A stretch of 64,000 bases of DNA from Acidobacteriaceae bacterium (GCA_025360645.1 JANYBT010000108.1:1-64000), one strand, 5' to 3'; shown: positions 54,501 through 63,517, counted from the stretch's first letter. Numbers and translations: made by a program. The notes: a model not told the origin generated them from the letters alone.

Positions 54501-55096
54501 AGCTCTCTACGGCCTTCCATCGCCTTCAACATCGTGATCTCATCGGTGTATTCGATGTCGCTGCCCACCGGAATCCCCATCGCGATGCGGGTCACTTTCA
54601 GTCCCGGGCGCTTGAGTTGTCCGGAAAGATAGGTCGCGGTGGCCTCGCCTTCGACCGTGGGATTGGTCGCGACAATCACTTCGTCCACTTCGTCGCGCTC
54701 CACCCGCCGCACCAGGTTCGCAGTCCGCAATTGCTCTGGCCCCACTCCGTGCAAAGGGGAAATCGCCCCGTGCAGCACGTGGTACACCCCGTTGTAGTGC
54801 TTCGTTTTCTCAATCGCAGCGATGTTGGTCGGCTCTTCCACCACGCACACCAGCCGTTGGTTTCGGGTGGGGTTGGTGCAATAGACGCAGGGATCCACGT
54901 CCGTGATGTTGTTGCAGATGGAGCACAGCCGCAGACTGGCCTTCACGTCGCGCACCGCCGCGGCCAGCGCCTCAGCATCCTCGTCTGAGGAACGCAGGAT
55001 ATGGAAGGCGAGCCGCTGCGCCGTCTTGCTGCCAATGCCCGGCAGCTTCTTGAGTTCATCGATTAGCCGGGTCATTGGCTCAGCAAACTTGGACAT
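54497..55096 (-). CDS. recR: Recombination mediator RecR
   Basis: 199 residues, normal length. HhH motif [17 protein letters not shown], four-Cys zinc finger [16 protein letters not shown], and Toprim domain ([21 protein letters not shown]). It loads RecA with RecF/RecO in gap repair. The start at 55096 is preceded by an AT-rich palindromic repeat with no Shine-Dalgarno, unlike most genes here. Last gene of the dnaX-ebfC-recR cluster. Confidence 0.96.
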   Translation of the reverse strand: MSKFAEPMTRLIDELKKLPGIGSKTAQRLAFHILRSSDEDAEALAAAVRDVKASLRLCSICNNITDVDPCVYCTNPTRNQRLVCVVEEPTNIAAIEKTKHYNGVYHVLHGAISPLHGVGPEQLRTANLVRRVERDEVDEVIVATNPTVEGEATATYLSGQLKRPGLKVTRIAMGIPVGSDIEYTDEITMLKAMEGRREL

Positions 55097-55103
55097 AAGA
55101 ACA

Positions 55104-55210
55104 ATTTAGTAATTGGGTAATCGAGTAATTTGGTAATTTAAAAACCGCCGACCGCATGAGTGATTTAAGATTACACATTTACCCAATCACCAGACTGACC
55201 AATTACAAAA
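55104..55210. repeat. AT-rich palindromic repeat element, copy 1 (recR-ebfC gap)
   Basis: The left arm (55104-55140) is built of TAATT units spaced about nine or ten bases apart (for example TTTAGTAATTGGGTAA, TAATTTGGTAATTTA). The right arm (55171-55210) carries the inverted form (ATTTACCCAATCACC, CCAATTACAAAA). The arms can pair imperfectly into a long hairpin. It begins eight bases upstream of the recR start. Confidence 0.7.
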
Positions 55211-55230
55211 TCCCCTCCAGAGACACTTAG

Positions 55231-55337
55231 GATTTGGTAATTGTGTAATTGGGAAATTGTGTAGTTCAACAACTCAGCCCACCTTGAGTCGTCGGGGTTC
55301 AAATTACCCAATTACCAAATTACTAAATTACACAATC
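55231..55337. repeat. AT-rich palindromic repeat element, copy 2 (overlaps ebfC stop)
   Basis: Left arm GATTTGGTAATTGTGTAATT (from 55231); right arm AAATTACCCAATTACCAAAT (from 55301) extending through the ebfC stop codon (55328-55330) into its last codons. Same TAATT-based unit and orientation as copies 1 and 3. Confidence 0.7.
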
Positions 55338-55630
55338 CCTTTCAGTCCCCCGAGCATCCCGCCCATGTTAGACTGCATGGCGTCGTCCACTTTTCGGCTG
55401 GCCTCATTGGTCGCCGCCAAAATCAGGTCTTCCAGCATCTCAACGTCCCCCGACTTCATCGCTTCAGGGTCAATCTTGATTCGTCGAAGCTGCTTCCGGC
55501 CGTCCATCTCAACCTTGACGGCACCCCCGCCAGCCGCCGCCTCCACCACGGTCTCCTGCATCTTCTTCTGCAAGACCTGGTATTGCTCCTGCGCCTGCGA
55601 CATCAGTTTCTTTAAATTGAAATCAGACAT
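55328..55630 (-). CDS. ebfC: YbaB/EbfC nucleoid-associated protein
   Basis: 100 residues: SDFNLKKLMSQAQEQYQVLQ, MQETVVEAAAGGGAVKVEMDG, and the DLILAATNEASRKVDDAM helix, all typical. Dimeric DNA-binding protein, conserved between dnaX and recR in bacteria. No Shine-Dalgarno is seen; the start codon is preceded directly by the AT-rich element (copy 3), and the stop lies inside copy 2. Confidence 0.95.
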   Translation of the reverse strand: MSDFNLKKLMSQAQEQYQVLQKKMQETVVEAAAGGGAVKVEMDGRKQLRRIKIDPEAMKSGDVEMLEDLILAATNEASRKVDDAMQSNMGGMLGGLKGIV

Positions 55631-55634
55631 AAAG

Positions 55635-55805
55635 GTAATTTTGTAATTGTGTAATTTAGTAATCGGGTAATTTGGTAATTTGTAGTTGTGTAATTGTTAA
55701 TGTCGTAAGTGTAAATATGTAAGTTAGTGACTTGGTAGTTATGCTATCCAGACCGATCCAAGAGTCAGGAAGGTTTTCAAATTACCAAATTACCCAATTA
55801 CTCAA
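55635..55805. repeat. AT-rich palindromic repeat element, copy 3 (overlaps dnaX stop)
   Basis: Left arm 55635-55700 with seven or more TAATT-type units (GTAATTTTGTAATTGTGTAA, AATCGGGTAATTTGGTAATT). Right arm 55777-55805 (AAATTACCAAATTACCCAAT) overlaps the dnaX stop codon (55802-55804). It fills almost the whole dnaX-ebfC gap. Confidence 0.7.
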
Positions 55806-57598
55806 TGCTTTTCTCTGTAGTCAATCACCGTTCGTATTTCCGCGCCAAACTTTTCTTGCAGCCGCCGCACCACTGGATCTTGCGCCATTCTTCCGCGCCC
55901 TCCGCTAGCTCCTGTGCTGCGCGGCTCCACTGCGGATTCTGTGCCCCCGGGCAATACCGTAAATTTCAAAGGACGCCCGGCCCGTCCGCTGGCCGTCGCG
56001 CCCGCGATTCGCCGCGTATCCGCACCCACAGTCATATCGATCACCGCCGCCGACGACGCCACTCTCACCACCAGTTGATTGCCTTCCAGTGTCCATTCGC
56101 CAGCTTCGAGCATCGACACCACCATCTGCTGTCCGGCATCGGTCAGCGCGTCCAGTATTGAGTCCCGTATCGCTTGCGGCTCCGTAGCGGCAGCGACTTC
56201 CACCGCAACTTCCACCGCCGGCGCCGCCGATCCCATAATCACCGGGCTACCACTCGATTCCAGCTTTGCGACGGACTGCACTGGCTTCGTCTCAGATGAC
56301 ATTTCCGGCGTTCGGTTGGTCTTTCGAGCTGAATCCGCAGCAAACGGTGACACCGCCGAAGTCCGCGCAGACGGCGCAGTTGAAATCGGCCGGGCCTCCG
56401 GCGCTCTCTCCGCTGCTCGCTCTGGCGCTCGTCCCGCAGCCCGTGCCGGCGCCGCCACAGCAGCCACCGCCGCTCCGCTCAGCAATTGCTCGATGGGCAA
56501 CAGCCGTTGCGCATGGGTCATCTTCAGCAGGCCCAGCTCCAAATGAAATCGCTGCTCCTGGCGGTACCCCAACTCTCCATGAGTACGCAGCATGATCTGT
56601 AAATGACGCGCCAAGTCTTCTTCGCTGAACCACTCTGCCACCCGCGCGATCCGCGCCCGCTCGTCGGACGACACTTGCAGAAGCGCGGAGTTTTCGCCCG
56701 CCACTTTCGCCACCACCGCGTTGCGCAAGAATCGCACCAACTGCCTCGCCAGGTGGGTTGGACTGTGGCCTTCGCTGATCAACTCATCCACCGCCTGCAG
56801 AATGTCCTGACTGGAGTTGTGGATCACCGCCTGCATCATGCCCTCCATCACGCTGGCGGGCGCGGTCCCGATCAGTTGCCGCACCGCATCCACGGTGATC
56901 CCCTCACTGCTCGATGCGATCGCCTGGTCCAGAATCGAAAGCGCGTCCCGGATCGAACCGTCCCCGGCTTCCGCCAGCAGGGCAAGCGCGTCGCGCTCCG
57001 CCACCACATTTTCCCGCGCCGTCAAATCGGCAAGCTGCGTCAGGATCTCCTCAAACTTCACTGCTCGGAAGCTGAAGTGCTGGCACCGCGACCGGATCGT
57101 CTGCGGAATGTCTTCCGGCTGCGTGGTCGCCATCATGAATATCACGTGGCTGGGCGGTTCTTCCAGGGTCTTCAACAATGCATTGAAGGCGGCGTCGGTA
57201 ATCTGGTGGGCTTCGTCGAGAATGTAAATCTTGAAGCGGTCGCGCGCCGGACGATAACGCGCCGCTTCGCGCAATTCCCGAATCTCGTCAATTCCACGAT
57301 TGGTCGCCGCGTCAATCTCGATCACATCCACCGAGTTGCCGGCGCGAATTTCCGTGCACGACTCGCAAATGCCGCATGGCTCCGGCACCGGATGCTCCGC
57401 CGACCGGCAATTCAATGCCATCGCCAGAATGCGCGCCACCGTGGTCTTGCCGATGCCGCGATGTCCGCTGAAAATGTAGCCGTGCGCCACGCGGTCCTGG
57501 GTGATCGCGTTCTTCAGGGTGCGCGTGACATGATCCTGCCCGATCACGTCAGAGAATTTTTGCGGCCGATATTTGCGGGCAAGGACCTGGTAACTCAT
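55802..57598 (-). CDS. dnaX: DNA polymerase III subunit gamma/tau
   Basis: 598 residues from ATG 57598 (SYQVLARKYRPQKFSDVIGQ is the family start). AAA+ clamp-loader ATPase: Walker A SGHRGIGKTT (about 43-52), zinc module CGICESC, Walker B YILDEAHQ, sensor TTQPEDIPQTIRSRCQ. Middle collar domain to about 370, then an Ala/Arg/Pro-rich linker (ARAAGRAPERAAERAP) and a C-terminal tau-like domain (about 470-598). No A/T-rich slippery site for gamma synthesis was noticed. First gene of the dnaX-ebfC-recR cluster; divergent from the STAS gene. Confidence 0.95.
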   Translation of the reverse strand: MSYQVLARKYRPQKFSDVIGQDHVTRTLKNAITQDRVAHGYIFSGHRGIGKTTVARILAMALNCRSAEHPVPEPCGICESCTEIRAGNSVDVIEIDAATNRGIDEIRELREAARYRPARDRFKIYILDEAHQITDAAFNALLKTLEEPPSHVIFMMATTQPEDIPQTIRSRCQHFSFRAVKFEEILTQLADLTARENVVAERDALALLAEAGDGSIRDALSILDQAIASSSEGITVDAVRQLIGTAPASVMEGMMQAVIHNSSQDILQAVDELISEGHSPTHLARQLVRFLRNAVVAKVAGENSALLQVSSDERARIARVAEWFSEEDLARHLQIMLRTHGELGYRQEQRFHLELGLLKMTHAQRLLPIEQLLSGAAVAAVAAPARAAGRAPERAAERAPEARPISTAPSARTSAVSPFAADSARKTNRTPEMSSETKPVQSVAKLESSGSPVIMGSAAPAVEVAVEVAAATEPQAIRDSILDALTDAGQQMVVSMLEAGEWTLEGNQLVVRVASSAAVIDMTVGADTRRIAGATASGRAGRPLKFTVLPGGTESAVEPRSTGASGGRGRMAQDPVVRRLQEKFGAEIRTVIDYREKH

Positions 57599-57712
57599 AA
57601 GCGGAATCCCGATTATACGTGATTGCAAAACCAACGTCCCGACCGCTGGACTGCCCTCTGCCACAAACCGCCAAGCCCTTTGTGGTACGCTTTTGCCATC
57701 CCCGAGGGCCTT

Positions 57713-58090
57713 ATGCAACTGCAAATGAATGTCCGCAGCGCGGACGGCATACAACTGGTCGAGTGCAAAGGCCGCCTGATGTTCGGGGAGGAGTCCGCCA
57801 GCTTTCGCGACATTCTGCGGGCCCTGCTCACCGAAACCAAGCAAGTGGTTTTGACCATGGACCAGATCGAATACATGGACAGCGGCGGCTTGGGCACTCT
57901 GGTCGCGCTGTGCCAGACCGCTCATGCTCAGGGTGCGGTGGTGAAGCTGGCCGCGCTGCCTGCTCCCATTAAAGACATGCTTCGTGTCACCAATTTGCTT
58001 GCCTTCTTCGACGTTTATGACAGCGAGCAGGCCGCGGTCCGCTCCTTCGCAGTCCAGCCCTCAATCCCTCGGGTACGCACACCAAAATAG
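57713..58090 (+). CDS. STAS-domain protein (anti-sigma factor antagonist-like)
   Basis: 125 residues from ATG 57713. A single STAS fold: QLVECKGRLMFGEESASFRDIL, VVLTMDQIEYMDSGGLGTLVAL with the Ser in DSGG that is phosphorylated in SpoIIAA/RsbV-type antagonists, and DMLRVTNLLAFFDVYDS. It probably takes part in partner-switching control of a sigma factor or another signalling protein; no partner kinase (RsbW type) is adjacent. 37 bp upstream of the YeiH-like gene on the same strand. Confidence 0.88.
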   Translation: MQLQMNVRSADGIQLVECKGRLMFGEESASFRDILRALLTETKQVVLTMDQIEYMDSGGLGTLVALCQTAHAQGAVVKLAALPAPIKDMLRVTNLLAFFDVYDSEQAAVRSFAVQPSIPRVRTPK

Positions 58091-58127
58091 TTCTATCCAT
58101 CGCGGTCGAATCACACAGATCTCATTC

Positions 58128-59051
58128 ATGCTCGCCAAAATCATCTTCATCCTCGCTCTTGTATTCGCCGTCAGCGGCTACGCTACCCCGCCTATGGCTT
58201 TGGCCATCGGGCTTTTGTTCGGCCTGCTCTTTCCTCACCCCTATGGCAAACAGGCCAAAAAATATTCCAAGCTCCTGTTGCAGGCCTCGGTGGTCGGACT
58301 CGGCTTCGGCATGAACTTGCAGAAAGTGATCCAGGCCGGCCGCAGTGGCTTTCTCTACACCGTGCTGGGAATCAGTTTCGCCATGCTGGCTGGCATGGGG
58401 CTGGGCATGTTGCTGAGCGTGGAGCGCAAGTCCGCCTTTCTCATTTCCACTGGCACCGCCATCTGCGGCGGCAGCGCCATCGCCGCCGTTGGTCCCATCG
58501 CGCAAGCCAGCGACGAGCAGATGGCAGTCTCCCTCGGCACCATTTTTGTGCTGAACTCGGTCGCCTTGCTCACCTTCCCGGCCATCGGATGGGCGCTCAA
58601 GTTGAGCCAGGCGCAGTTTGGCCTGTGGGCGGCCCTCGCCATCCACGACACCAGTTCGGTCGTCGGCGCCGCCGTCAAGTACGGCCCCGAGGCTTTGGCC
58701 ATCGCCACCACCGTCAAGCTGGCTCGGGCCTTATGGATTGTTCCGCTTTCCCTGGGCACCGCCATTTTTCTCCACGCCAAAGCAAAAATTCAGTGGCCCT
58801 GGTTTATTGCGTTCTTCTGTTTGGCTGCGGTCTGCTACACCTATCTCCCCGCCGGCGCACCGCTCTATGCTCTGCTTTCAAAAGCGGCCAAAATCGGCCT
58901 TACCGTCACTCTGTTTCTGATCGGCAGCGGCATCTCCATTGCCACCCTCAAGCGAGTCGGCCATCGCCCATTGTTGCAGGGCGTTCTGTTGTGGCTGTGC
59001 GTCTCAGTGTTGTCGCTGTGGTTGATTCGGGCGGGCTGGATCAGGATGTAA
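58128..59051 (+). CDS. YeiH-family putative sulfate exporter (UPF0324)
   Basis: 307 residues, nearly all hydrophobic, about nine to ten helices. Conserved family segments: LLLQASVVGLGFGMNLQKV, ISTGTAICGGSAIAAVGPIA, LWAALAIHDTSSVVGAA and VPLSLGTAIF. The family is annotated as a putative sulfate exporter; direct evidence is thin. ATG 58128 starts the first helix (MLAKIIFILALVFAVSGYAT); the longer frame upstream runs through the STAS gene and was rejected. A hairpin terminator follows. Confidence 0.88.
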   Translation: MLAKIIFILALVFAVSGYATPPMALAIGLLFGLLFPHPYGKQAKKYSKLLLQASVVGLGFGMNLQKVIQAGRSGFLYTVLGISFAMLAGMGLGMLLSVERKSAFLISTGTAICGGSAIAAVGPIAQASDEQMAVSLGTIFVLNSVALLTFPAIGWALKLSQAQFGLWAALAIHDTSSVVGAAVKYGPEALAIATTVKLARALWIVPLSLGTAIFLHAKAKIQWPWFIAFFCLAAVCYTYLPAGAPLYALLSKAAKIGLTVTLFLIGSGISIATLKRVGHRPLLQGVLLWLCVSVLSLWLIRAGWIRM

Positions 59052-59070
59052 CTGGTGTGCATAAACCGCA

Positions 59071-59098
59071 AGCGCCTCAGCCGATGTTCTGAGGCGCT
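59071..59098. terminator. Hairpin between the YeiH-like and DUF4397 genes
   Basis: AGCGCCTCAG (59071-59080) pairs perfectly with CTGAGGCGCT (59089-59098) around an eight-base loop. It sits between two convergent genes, 20 bp and 31 bp from their stops, and could serve both, although U-tracts are short. Confidence 0.6.
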
Positions 59099-59128
59099 CT
59101 GCTCTTGCCGCGATTAATTTTCCCGCAA

Positions 59129-59809
59129 CTAGTTCAAGTCGGCCAGCGTTTGCAGCGTGATGGGAAACCCGCCGTTCACCGCGTCCAACACAACCAGGCT
59201 GCGGATCTGTAACGCGGCCGGACTTAACGTGGTGTCAATATACGAGGTGCTGGTGTTTCCCGCCGGCGTAATGATCAGCTCATAGGTTCCCGCCGCCATC
59301 GACAGATACGAGGATGCCGACCGGAATGCTAGCGCCGCCACCGTCGGCGTCACTCCCGTAATGCTGGTGCCGGGAGCGACGATGTACACATCGATGCTGC
59401 CCGCCGTAGGAGACGCATTGATCACTCTCAGGCTCACGTTGCCTGTACTGGGCGCGGTGTTGGTGTCCGGCAGCACCACCGCTGCGATCGACGAGAGATA
59501 GCCGGTGGAGAGAATCGTCGTGAAGCCGCTCCCCAGATCAATGGTCGAACTAATCAGGTCATTCGTGGTTCCCGCCGTCCGCACTTCCAGCTTTTGCGAA
59601 CCTGCGGGCACCGACTGATAACCTGTGTTCTGGCCAAACGCGACATTGGTTAATGTGGTCTTGCTGTTCAGCGCCACGTCCAGGTTGCCGGCATCGGGCG
59701 AGGCCTGCACAAAGCGCGCCTGGGTCTTGCTCGACGATCCACACGCGACGGTAAGAGCAAGCAGTCCCGCAATCAATAGGGCGGGGGACAACAACTTCAA
59801 CAAGCGCAA
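59129..59809 (-). CDS. DUF4397 lipoprotein
   Basis: 226 residues. Start TTG 59809 was chosen because GGAGG lies six bases upstream and it leaves a clean lipoprotein signal (LLSPALLIAGLLALTVAC-GSS). Two DUF4397-type Ig-like beta units are visible: ARFVQASPDAGNLDVALNSK...GYQSVPAGSQKLEVRTAG and LRVINASPTAGSIDVYIVAPG...YLSMAAGTYELIITPAG. Envelope-attached, probably structural or adhesive; no enzyme motifs. Confidence 0.82.
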   Translation of the reverse strand: MRLLKLLSPALLIAGLLALTVACGSSSKTQARFVQASPDAGNLDVALNSKTTLTNVAFGQNTGYQSVPAGSQKLEVRTAGTTNDLISSTIDLGSGFTTILSTGYLSSIAAVVLPDTNTAPSTGNVSLRVINASPTAGSIDVYIVAPGTSITGVTPTVAALAFRSASSYLSMAAGTYELIITPAGNTSTSYIDTTLSPAALQIRSLVVLDAVNGGFPITLQTLADLN

Positions 59810-59942
59810 GAAAAACCTCCGAGGAAGGTAGGGTGGTTGAGACTCTCCTAGTTTGGATGCGTGCTCAACAACATGGGTTGTGGAACCGCACTGCCTTTGC
59901 CATTCTTTACAAGAGTATCGCATTCCCCATCGCTCTCGCGTC

Positions 59943-60272
59943 ATGGACACAAGGTTGACAAGCCGAGCCCGCATCCTCCGCGCCATCCGTTCCGTACCGC
60001 GCGGCAAAGTCTCCACCTATGGCGCGATCGCCAAGGCGGCCCGTCTCCCGCGGGCGGCGCGGCTGGTGGCGCGCGTGTTGCACACTTCCCTCGGACTCCC
60101 CTGGCATCGCATCGTGGGCGCCAGCGGTCAGATCAAGCTGCGCGGCGACCAATTCATCGAACAACGGTTGCGCCTGGAAGCCGAAGGCGTCACCTTCCGC
60201 GGCAGCAGAGTCCGCATGGCGCTCCACGAATTCCAGCTCGCAAAACCGCGTCTGCCAACGCCCTCCAGCTAA
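59943..60272 (+). CDS. Alkyltransferase-like (ATL) DNA-binding protein
   Basis: 109 residues. It has the MGMT DNA-binding domain (VPRGKVSTYGAIAKAARLPRAARLVARVL, the recognition helix) with the active-site box PWHR (P53-W54-H55-R56) where alkyltransferases have PCHR. Trp in place of the acceptor Cys is the hallmark of ATL proteins, which bind O6-alkylguanine and hand it to nucleotide excision repair rather than repairing it themselves. ATG 59943 gives the usual ATL length. A strong bidirectional terminator follows. Confidence 0.9.
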   Translation: MDTRLTSRARILRAIRSVPRGKVSTYGAIAKAARLPRAARLVARVLHTSLGLPWHRIVGASGQIKLRGDQFIEQRLRLEAEGVTFRGSRVRMALHEFQLAKPRLPTPSS

Positions 60273-60385
60273 AAACGCCGCCTCCCGTCCTGGAAGTAAT
60301 TTCATCAATGGTCTAGTGGAAGCGCACGGCTTCAAAACCCAATCGGATGCGACACGCAACTCGCTCACCCTCGCCCGCACCAAAC

Positions 60386-60413
60386 AAAGCCAGCCCGCTT
60401 AGGGCTGGCTTTT
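60386..60413. terminator. Bidirectional intrinsic terminator between atl and lon
   Basis: AAAGCCAGCCC (60386-60396) and GGGCTGGCTTT (60402-60412) form a perfect 11-bp stem around GCTTA, with T-runs on both strands. It ends the rightward ATL transcript and the leftward lon transcript (lon stop at 60438). The 113 bp between the ATL stop and the stem show no gene. Confidence 0.88.
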
Positions 60414-60437
60414 CTAAAATAAAATCTCGCTCGTGGC

Positions 60438-62846
60438 TCAGTTCGCCAGTACTTTTTCCCGCTCTTCCGCGTCCTGTTTTTCCTGCCGCGGAGTGGCCGG
60501 AAGCATCAATTGCAGCGCTTCCTCAATCAGCTTCACGTAATGCACGTTCAAACCTTCCAGTTGTTCCGGGGTCAGGTCTTCCAGAACATTCGTTTTGTTC
60601 TCCGCCGGAAGAATCACGTCTCGTACGCCGGCTCGTTTGGCAGCCAAGACCTTTTCCTTGATGCCTCCCACCGGCAGCACATTCCCACTGAGCGTGATCT
60701 CCCCCGTCATCGCGGTCAGCGGACGCACCGGGCGTTCCGTCAACAAAGACACTAGCGCGGTCGCCATGGTCACGCCCGCAGAGGGCCCGTCCTTCGGAAT
60801 CGCACCCGCAGGAACGTGGATGTGCAAGTCGTGCTCCGCGAAGAAACTCTCCGCAATCCCCAGCGACACTGCATTCGACCGTACCCAGGTCAGCGCCGCT
60901 TGCATGGATTCCTGCATCACCTGCCCGATCTGTCCGGTCATGGTGAAGTTCCCTTTGCCCTTCATCTTGTTGGCTTCGATAAACAGAATGTCGCCTCCGG
61001 ACGGCGTCCAGGCCAGGCCGACTGCCACCCCCGCCCGTTTGGTGCGCTCCGCAATCTCGCCTTCGGTGCGCACTTTGATTCCGCCCAGAAATTCCTGCAC
61101 CACTTCCGGCGTCACCACCAGCGGCTCCGTTTTGCCCTCCGCCATCCTCCGCGCTTGCTTGCGGCAAATGGTGCCAATGTTCCGCTCCAGGCTGCGAACT
61201 CCCGCTTCCCGCGTGTAGTGCCGAATCACGTGCCGCGTTCCCGCTTCCGGAAAGTCAATCTGCTCTTTCGTGATCCCGTTCTCTTCTATCTGCCTCGGAA
61301 TCAAGTACTGATACGCAATGTGTACTTTCTCCTCTTCGGTGTAGCCCTGCAGTTCGATGATCTCCATGCGGTCGCGCATCGGCTCTGCGATGGGATCCAG
61401 CATGTTGGCCGTGGTGATGAACAACACCTGCGACAAATCGAACATCACGTCCAGGTAGTTGTCGCGGAAAGTCGAGTTCTGTTCCGGGTCCAGCGCTTCC
61501 AGTAAGGCCGACGCTGGATCCCCGCGAAAATCGCGTCCCACCTTGTCGATTTCGTCCAACATGAAGACCGGATCTTTGGTCTCCGCCCGCCGAATCCCCT
61601 GGATGATTTGTCCCGGCAACGCCCCAATGTAGGTCCGCCGATGGCCCCGAATCTCCGCCTCGTCATGCACTCCGCCCAGCGACAGCCGCACGAACTTCCG
61701 TCCCAGCGCCCGCGCGATGGACTTCCCCAGCGAGGTCTTCCCCACTCCCGGAGGCCCTACAAAGCACAGAATGGGTCCCTTCATTCCGGGCTTTAACCGC
61801 CGCACGGAAAGGTAATCCAGGATGCGATCTTTGACCTTCTGCAGATCGTAGTGGTCCTCGTCTAGAATTTCTTTCGCTTTCAAAATGTCCACTTCGCCGC
61901 CGGAGGTTTTCGACCATGGCAACACCGCCAGCCACTCAATGTAGTTGCGGGTCACCGAATAGTCCGCCGCCATCGGCGACATGCGAGCCAGGCGCCCCAA
62001 TTCTTTCAGTGCCTCTTTCTTTACATCGTCCGGCATCCCCGCTTGCTCGATCTTGGTCTTCAGGTCTTCGTTGTCGCGCTGGCCTTCGTCCTGCTCCCCC
62101 AGCTCTTTTTGAATGGCCTTCATCTGCTCCCGCAGATAGTATTCGCGCTGCGTCTGCTGGACCTTGTCCTGCACCTCGCTCTGGATCTTGTTGCGCAACT
62201 GCTGCACTTCCAACTCTTTCGCCAGGTGCTGGTTGATCTTTTCCAATCGCACTCGCACGTCGGTGGTTTCCAGCGTGTCCTGCTTGTCCGCGGTCGAAAG
62301 AGCCGGCAGTGACGACGTGATGAAATCCACCAGCCGCCCCGGCTCTTCAATGTTCATCGCCACCGTCGACAGTTCGTCCGACAGCGTGGGAGACCCCGAC
62401 ACAATTTGCTGGAACAACGTCAGCACATTCCGCTGCAATGCTTCGATTTGCGAATCCTGCGGCGGAATGGTCTCCGCAATCGGCGTGACCGTCGCCATCA
62501 TGAACGGAGCCAATTGCGTGAACTCTTTCACCCGCACCCGTTCCAGGCCTTCCGCAAATACGAACAGGCTCTGGTTGGGCATCTTCACTACTTTGTGCAC
62601 CACCGCCAGCGACCCCACTTCATACAAATCTGTGGGCTGGGGAGAATCCACCCGCGCTTCCCGCTGCGCCACCACCACAATCGTCTTGTCTTCCCCGAGC
62701 GAATTGATCAGTTGCACTGAGCTTTCCCGCCCCACCGTCAGCGGCAACACCGCGTGCGGAAAAAGCACCGTGTCGCGCACCGGCAACACCGGCAACGCTC
62801 GTTCCTGGCTTAGGTTGGAGCCCTTTTCTTCGACTTCGTCGCTCAT
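60438..62846 (-). CDS. lon: ATP-dependent protease Lon
   Basis: 802 residues. N-terminal LonN domain ([19 protein letters not shown]), coiled coil ([19 protein letters not shown]), AAA+ domain with Walker [11 protein letters not shown] and Walker [12 protein letters not shown], and a C-terminal protease domain with the Ser-Lys dyad: S689 in KDGPSAG and K732 in the KEK of GGIKEK (spacing 43, as in E. coli S679/K722). ATG 62846 has AAGGAGT five bases upstream. A HAIR operator overlaps that ribosome site, indicating heat-shock control. Confidence 0.97.
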   Translation of the reverse strand: MSDEVEEKGSNLSQERALPVLPVRDTVLFPHAVLPLTVGRESSVQLINSLGEDKTIVVVAQREARVDSPQPTDLYEVGSLAVVHKVVKMPNQSLFVFAEGLERVRVKEFTQLAPFMMATVTPIAETIPPQDSQIEALQRNVLTLFQQIVSGSPTLSDELSTVAMNIEEPGRLVDFITSSLPALSTADKQDTLETTDVRVRLEKINQHLAKELEVQQLRNKIQSEVQDKVQQTQREYYLREQMKAIQKELGEQDEGQRDNEDLKTKIEQAGMPDDVKKEALKELGRLARMSPMAADYSVTRNYIEWLAVLPWSKTSGGEVDILKAKEILDEDHYDLQKVKDRILDYLSVRRLKPGMKGPILCFVGPPGVGKTSLGKSIARALGRKFVRLSLGGVHDEAEIRGHRRTYIGALPGQIIQGIRRAETKDPVFMLDEIDKVGRDFRGDPASALLEALDPEQNSTFRDNYLDVMFDLSQVLFITTANMLDPIAEPMRDRMEIIELQGYTEEEKVHIAYQYLIPRQIEENGITKEQIDFPEAGTRHVIRHYTREAGVRSLERNIGTICRKQARRMAEGKTEPLVVTPEVVQEFLGGIKVRTEGEIAERTKRAGVAVGLAWTPSGGDILFIEANKMKGKGNFTMTGQIGQVMQESMQAALTWVRSNAVSLGIAESFFAEHDLHIHVPAGAIPKDGPSAGVTMATALVSLLTERPVRPLTAMTGEITLSGNVLPVGGIKEKVLAAKRAGVRDVILPAENKTNVLEDLTPEQLEGLNVHYVKLIEEALQLMLPATPRQEKQDAEEREKVLAN

Positions 62847-62854
62847 TTTTACTC

Positions 62855-62875
62855 CTTGAGTGTAACTCACTCAAC
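62855..62875. promoter_or_regulatory. HAIR operator (HspR-type) overlapping the lon ribosome site
   Basis: CTTGAGT-GTAACTC-ACTCAAC matches the HspR-associated inverted repeat CTTGAGT-N7-ACTCAAG at 13 of 14 arm positions. It lies 9-29 bases upstream of the lon ATG and overlaps its Shine-Dalgarno. In actinobacteria HspR represses lon, clpB and dnaK through this element (family knowledge). No hspR gene is in the window. Confidence 0.75.
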
Positions 62876-62901
62876 CTTGGATGCCCACTCGCTCGCATAA
62901 G

Positions 62902-62927
62902 ATTCAACCAACCCTATCTTGTTGAAT
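62902..62927. promoter_or_regulatory. Second inverted repeat upstream of lon
   Basis: ATTCAAC (62902-62908) and GTTGAAT (62921-62927) form a perfect 7-bp inverted repeat with a 12-bp centre, 27 bp beyond the HAIR. A TATAGT on the minus strand at about 62932-62927 overlaps one arm and could be part of the promoter. Function is inferred only from position. Confidence 0.35.
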
Positions 62928-63003
62928 ACTATACGCTTTCCAAGGAATCTGGCGGACGCAGGACCTCCCTGTCCTCGAAAAGATAAACATTTTCGTTGCT
63001 TTC

Positions 63004-63046
63004 CCCAAAATAATGGCCGCCGTCCCGTACAGCTCGAGCGGCGGCC
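63004..63046 (-). terminator. Intrinsic terminator of the small secreted-protein gene
   Basis: On the minus strand a GGCCGCCG/CGGCGGCC stem (63039-63046 with 63015-63022) is followed by ATTATTTTGG. It lies 20 bp after the stop of the leftward gene at 63066. The rest of 62928-63065 contains no gene that I can support. Confidence 0.65.
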
Positions 63047-63065
63047 CAAAAAACTTTCTCGCTCA

Positions 63066-63464
63066 CTACCGATTGAGTGCCTTCTCTGCCACAAACACGT
63101 GCTTGGCCTTGTCCCCTTTGAATACCATCTCGGTCAGCACGAGCTCTTTGGCGGTGTTGGTCGTGTACATGCGCTCGCTCTTCGTCGCTGGCTCAGTGAG
63201 TGGAACCAGAGTGCAGTTAACTTTTGCTTCCATTTTCTTGAACGACGCCACTTTCCGGAATACCATCACATGATTGGCCCCGTCCATGGTGTGCCGCACA
63301 TCATACTCCCCTTCGGGCAGCAACACCTCGCCCACCCACACCGGTCCGGTGAAGGTCACTGTTCGCAAATCCGAAACTCCATACTGGTTGGTTTTGGCCA
63401 CACTCACCGCACCCACTACCATCACGAATACTGCAAGCACAGCCAGCATTTTCATTACTCGCAT
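63066..63464 (-). CDS. Small secreted protein of unknown function
   Basis: 132 residues, start 63464 with GGAAGG six bases upstream. Signal peptide VMKMLAVLAVFVMVVGAVSVA. The mature part is a small beta-rich domain (TVTFTGPVWVGEVLLPEGEYDVRH, NHVMVFRKVASFKK, AKHVFVAEKAL) of a kind frequent in acidobacterial exported proteins; no enzyme motif is visible. It has its own terminator and an unusual array of 11-bp repeats about 55 bp upstream, so it is probably a separately regulated single gene. Confidence 0.75.
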   Translation of the reverse strand: MRVMKMLAVLAVFVMVVGAVSVAKTNQYGVSDLRTVTFTGPVWVGEVLLPEGEYDVRHTMDGANHVMVFRKVASFKKMEAKVNCTLVPLTEPATKSERMYTTNTAKELVLTEMVFKGDKAKHVFVAEKALNR

Positions 63465-63517
63465 AATTGCCTTCCTTTTCTTTTAAAAATTACCGGTGTC
63501 CCCACTCGGGGATCCAG

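Noticed and set aside
55802-57598. Programmed frameshift producing the gamma form from dnaX
   Set aside because: No run of A or T long enough for slippage was noticed in the relevant part of the gene; a G/C-rich slip site cannot be judged by eye.
57984-58127. N-terminal extension of the YeiH-like protein
   Set aside because: It runs through the STAS gene in another frame; the hydrophobic family N-terminus begins at ATG 58128.
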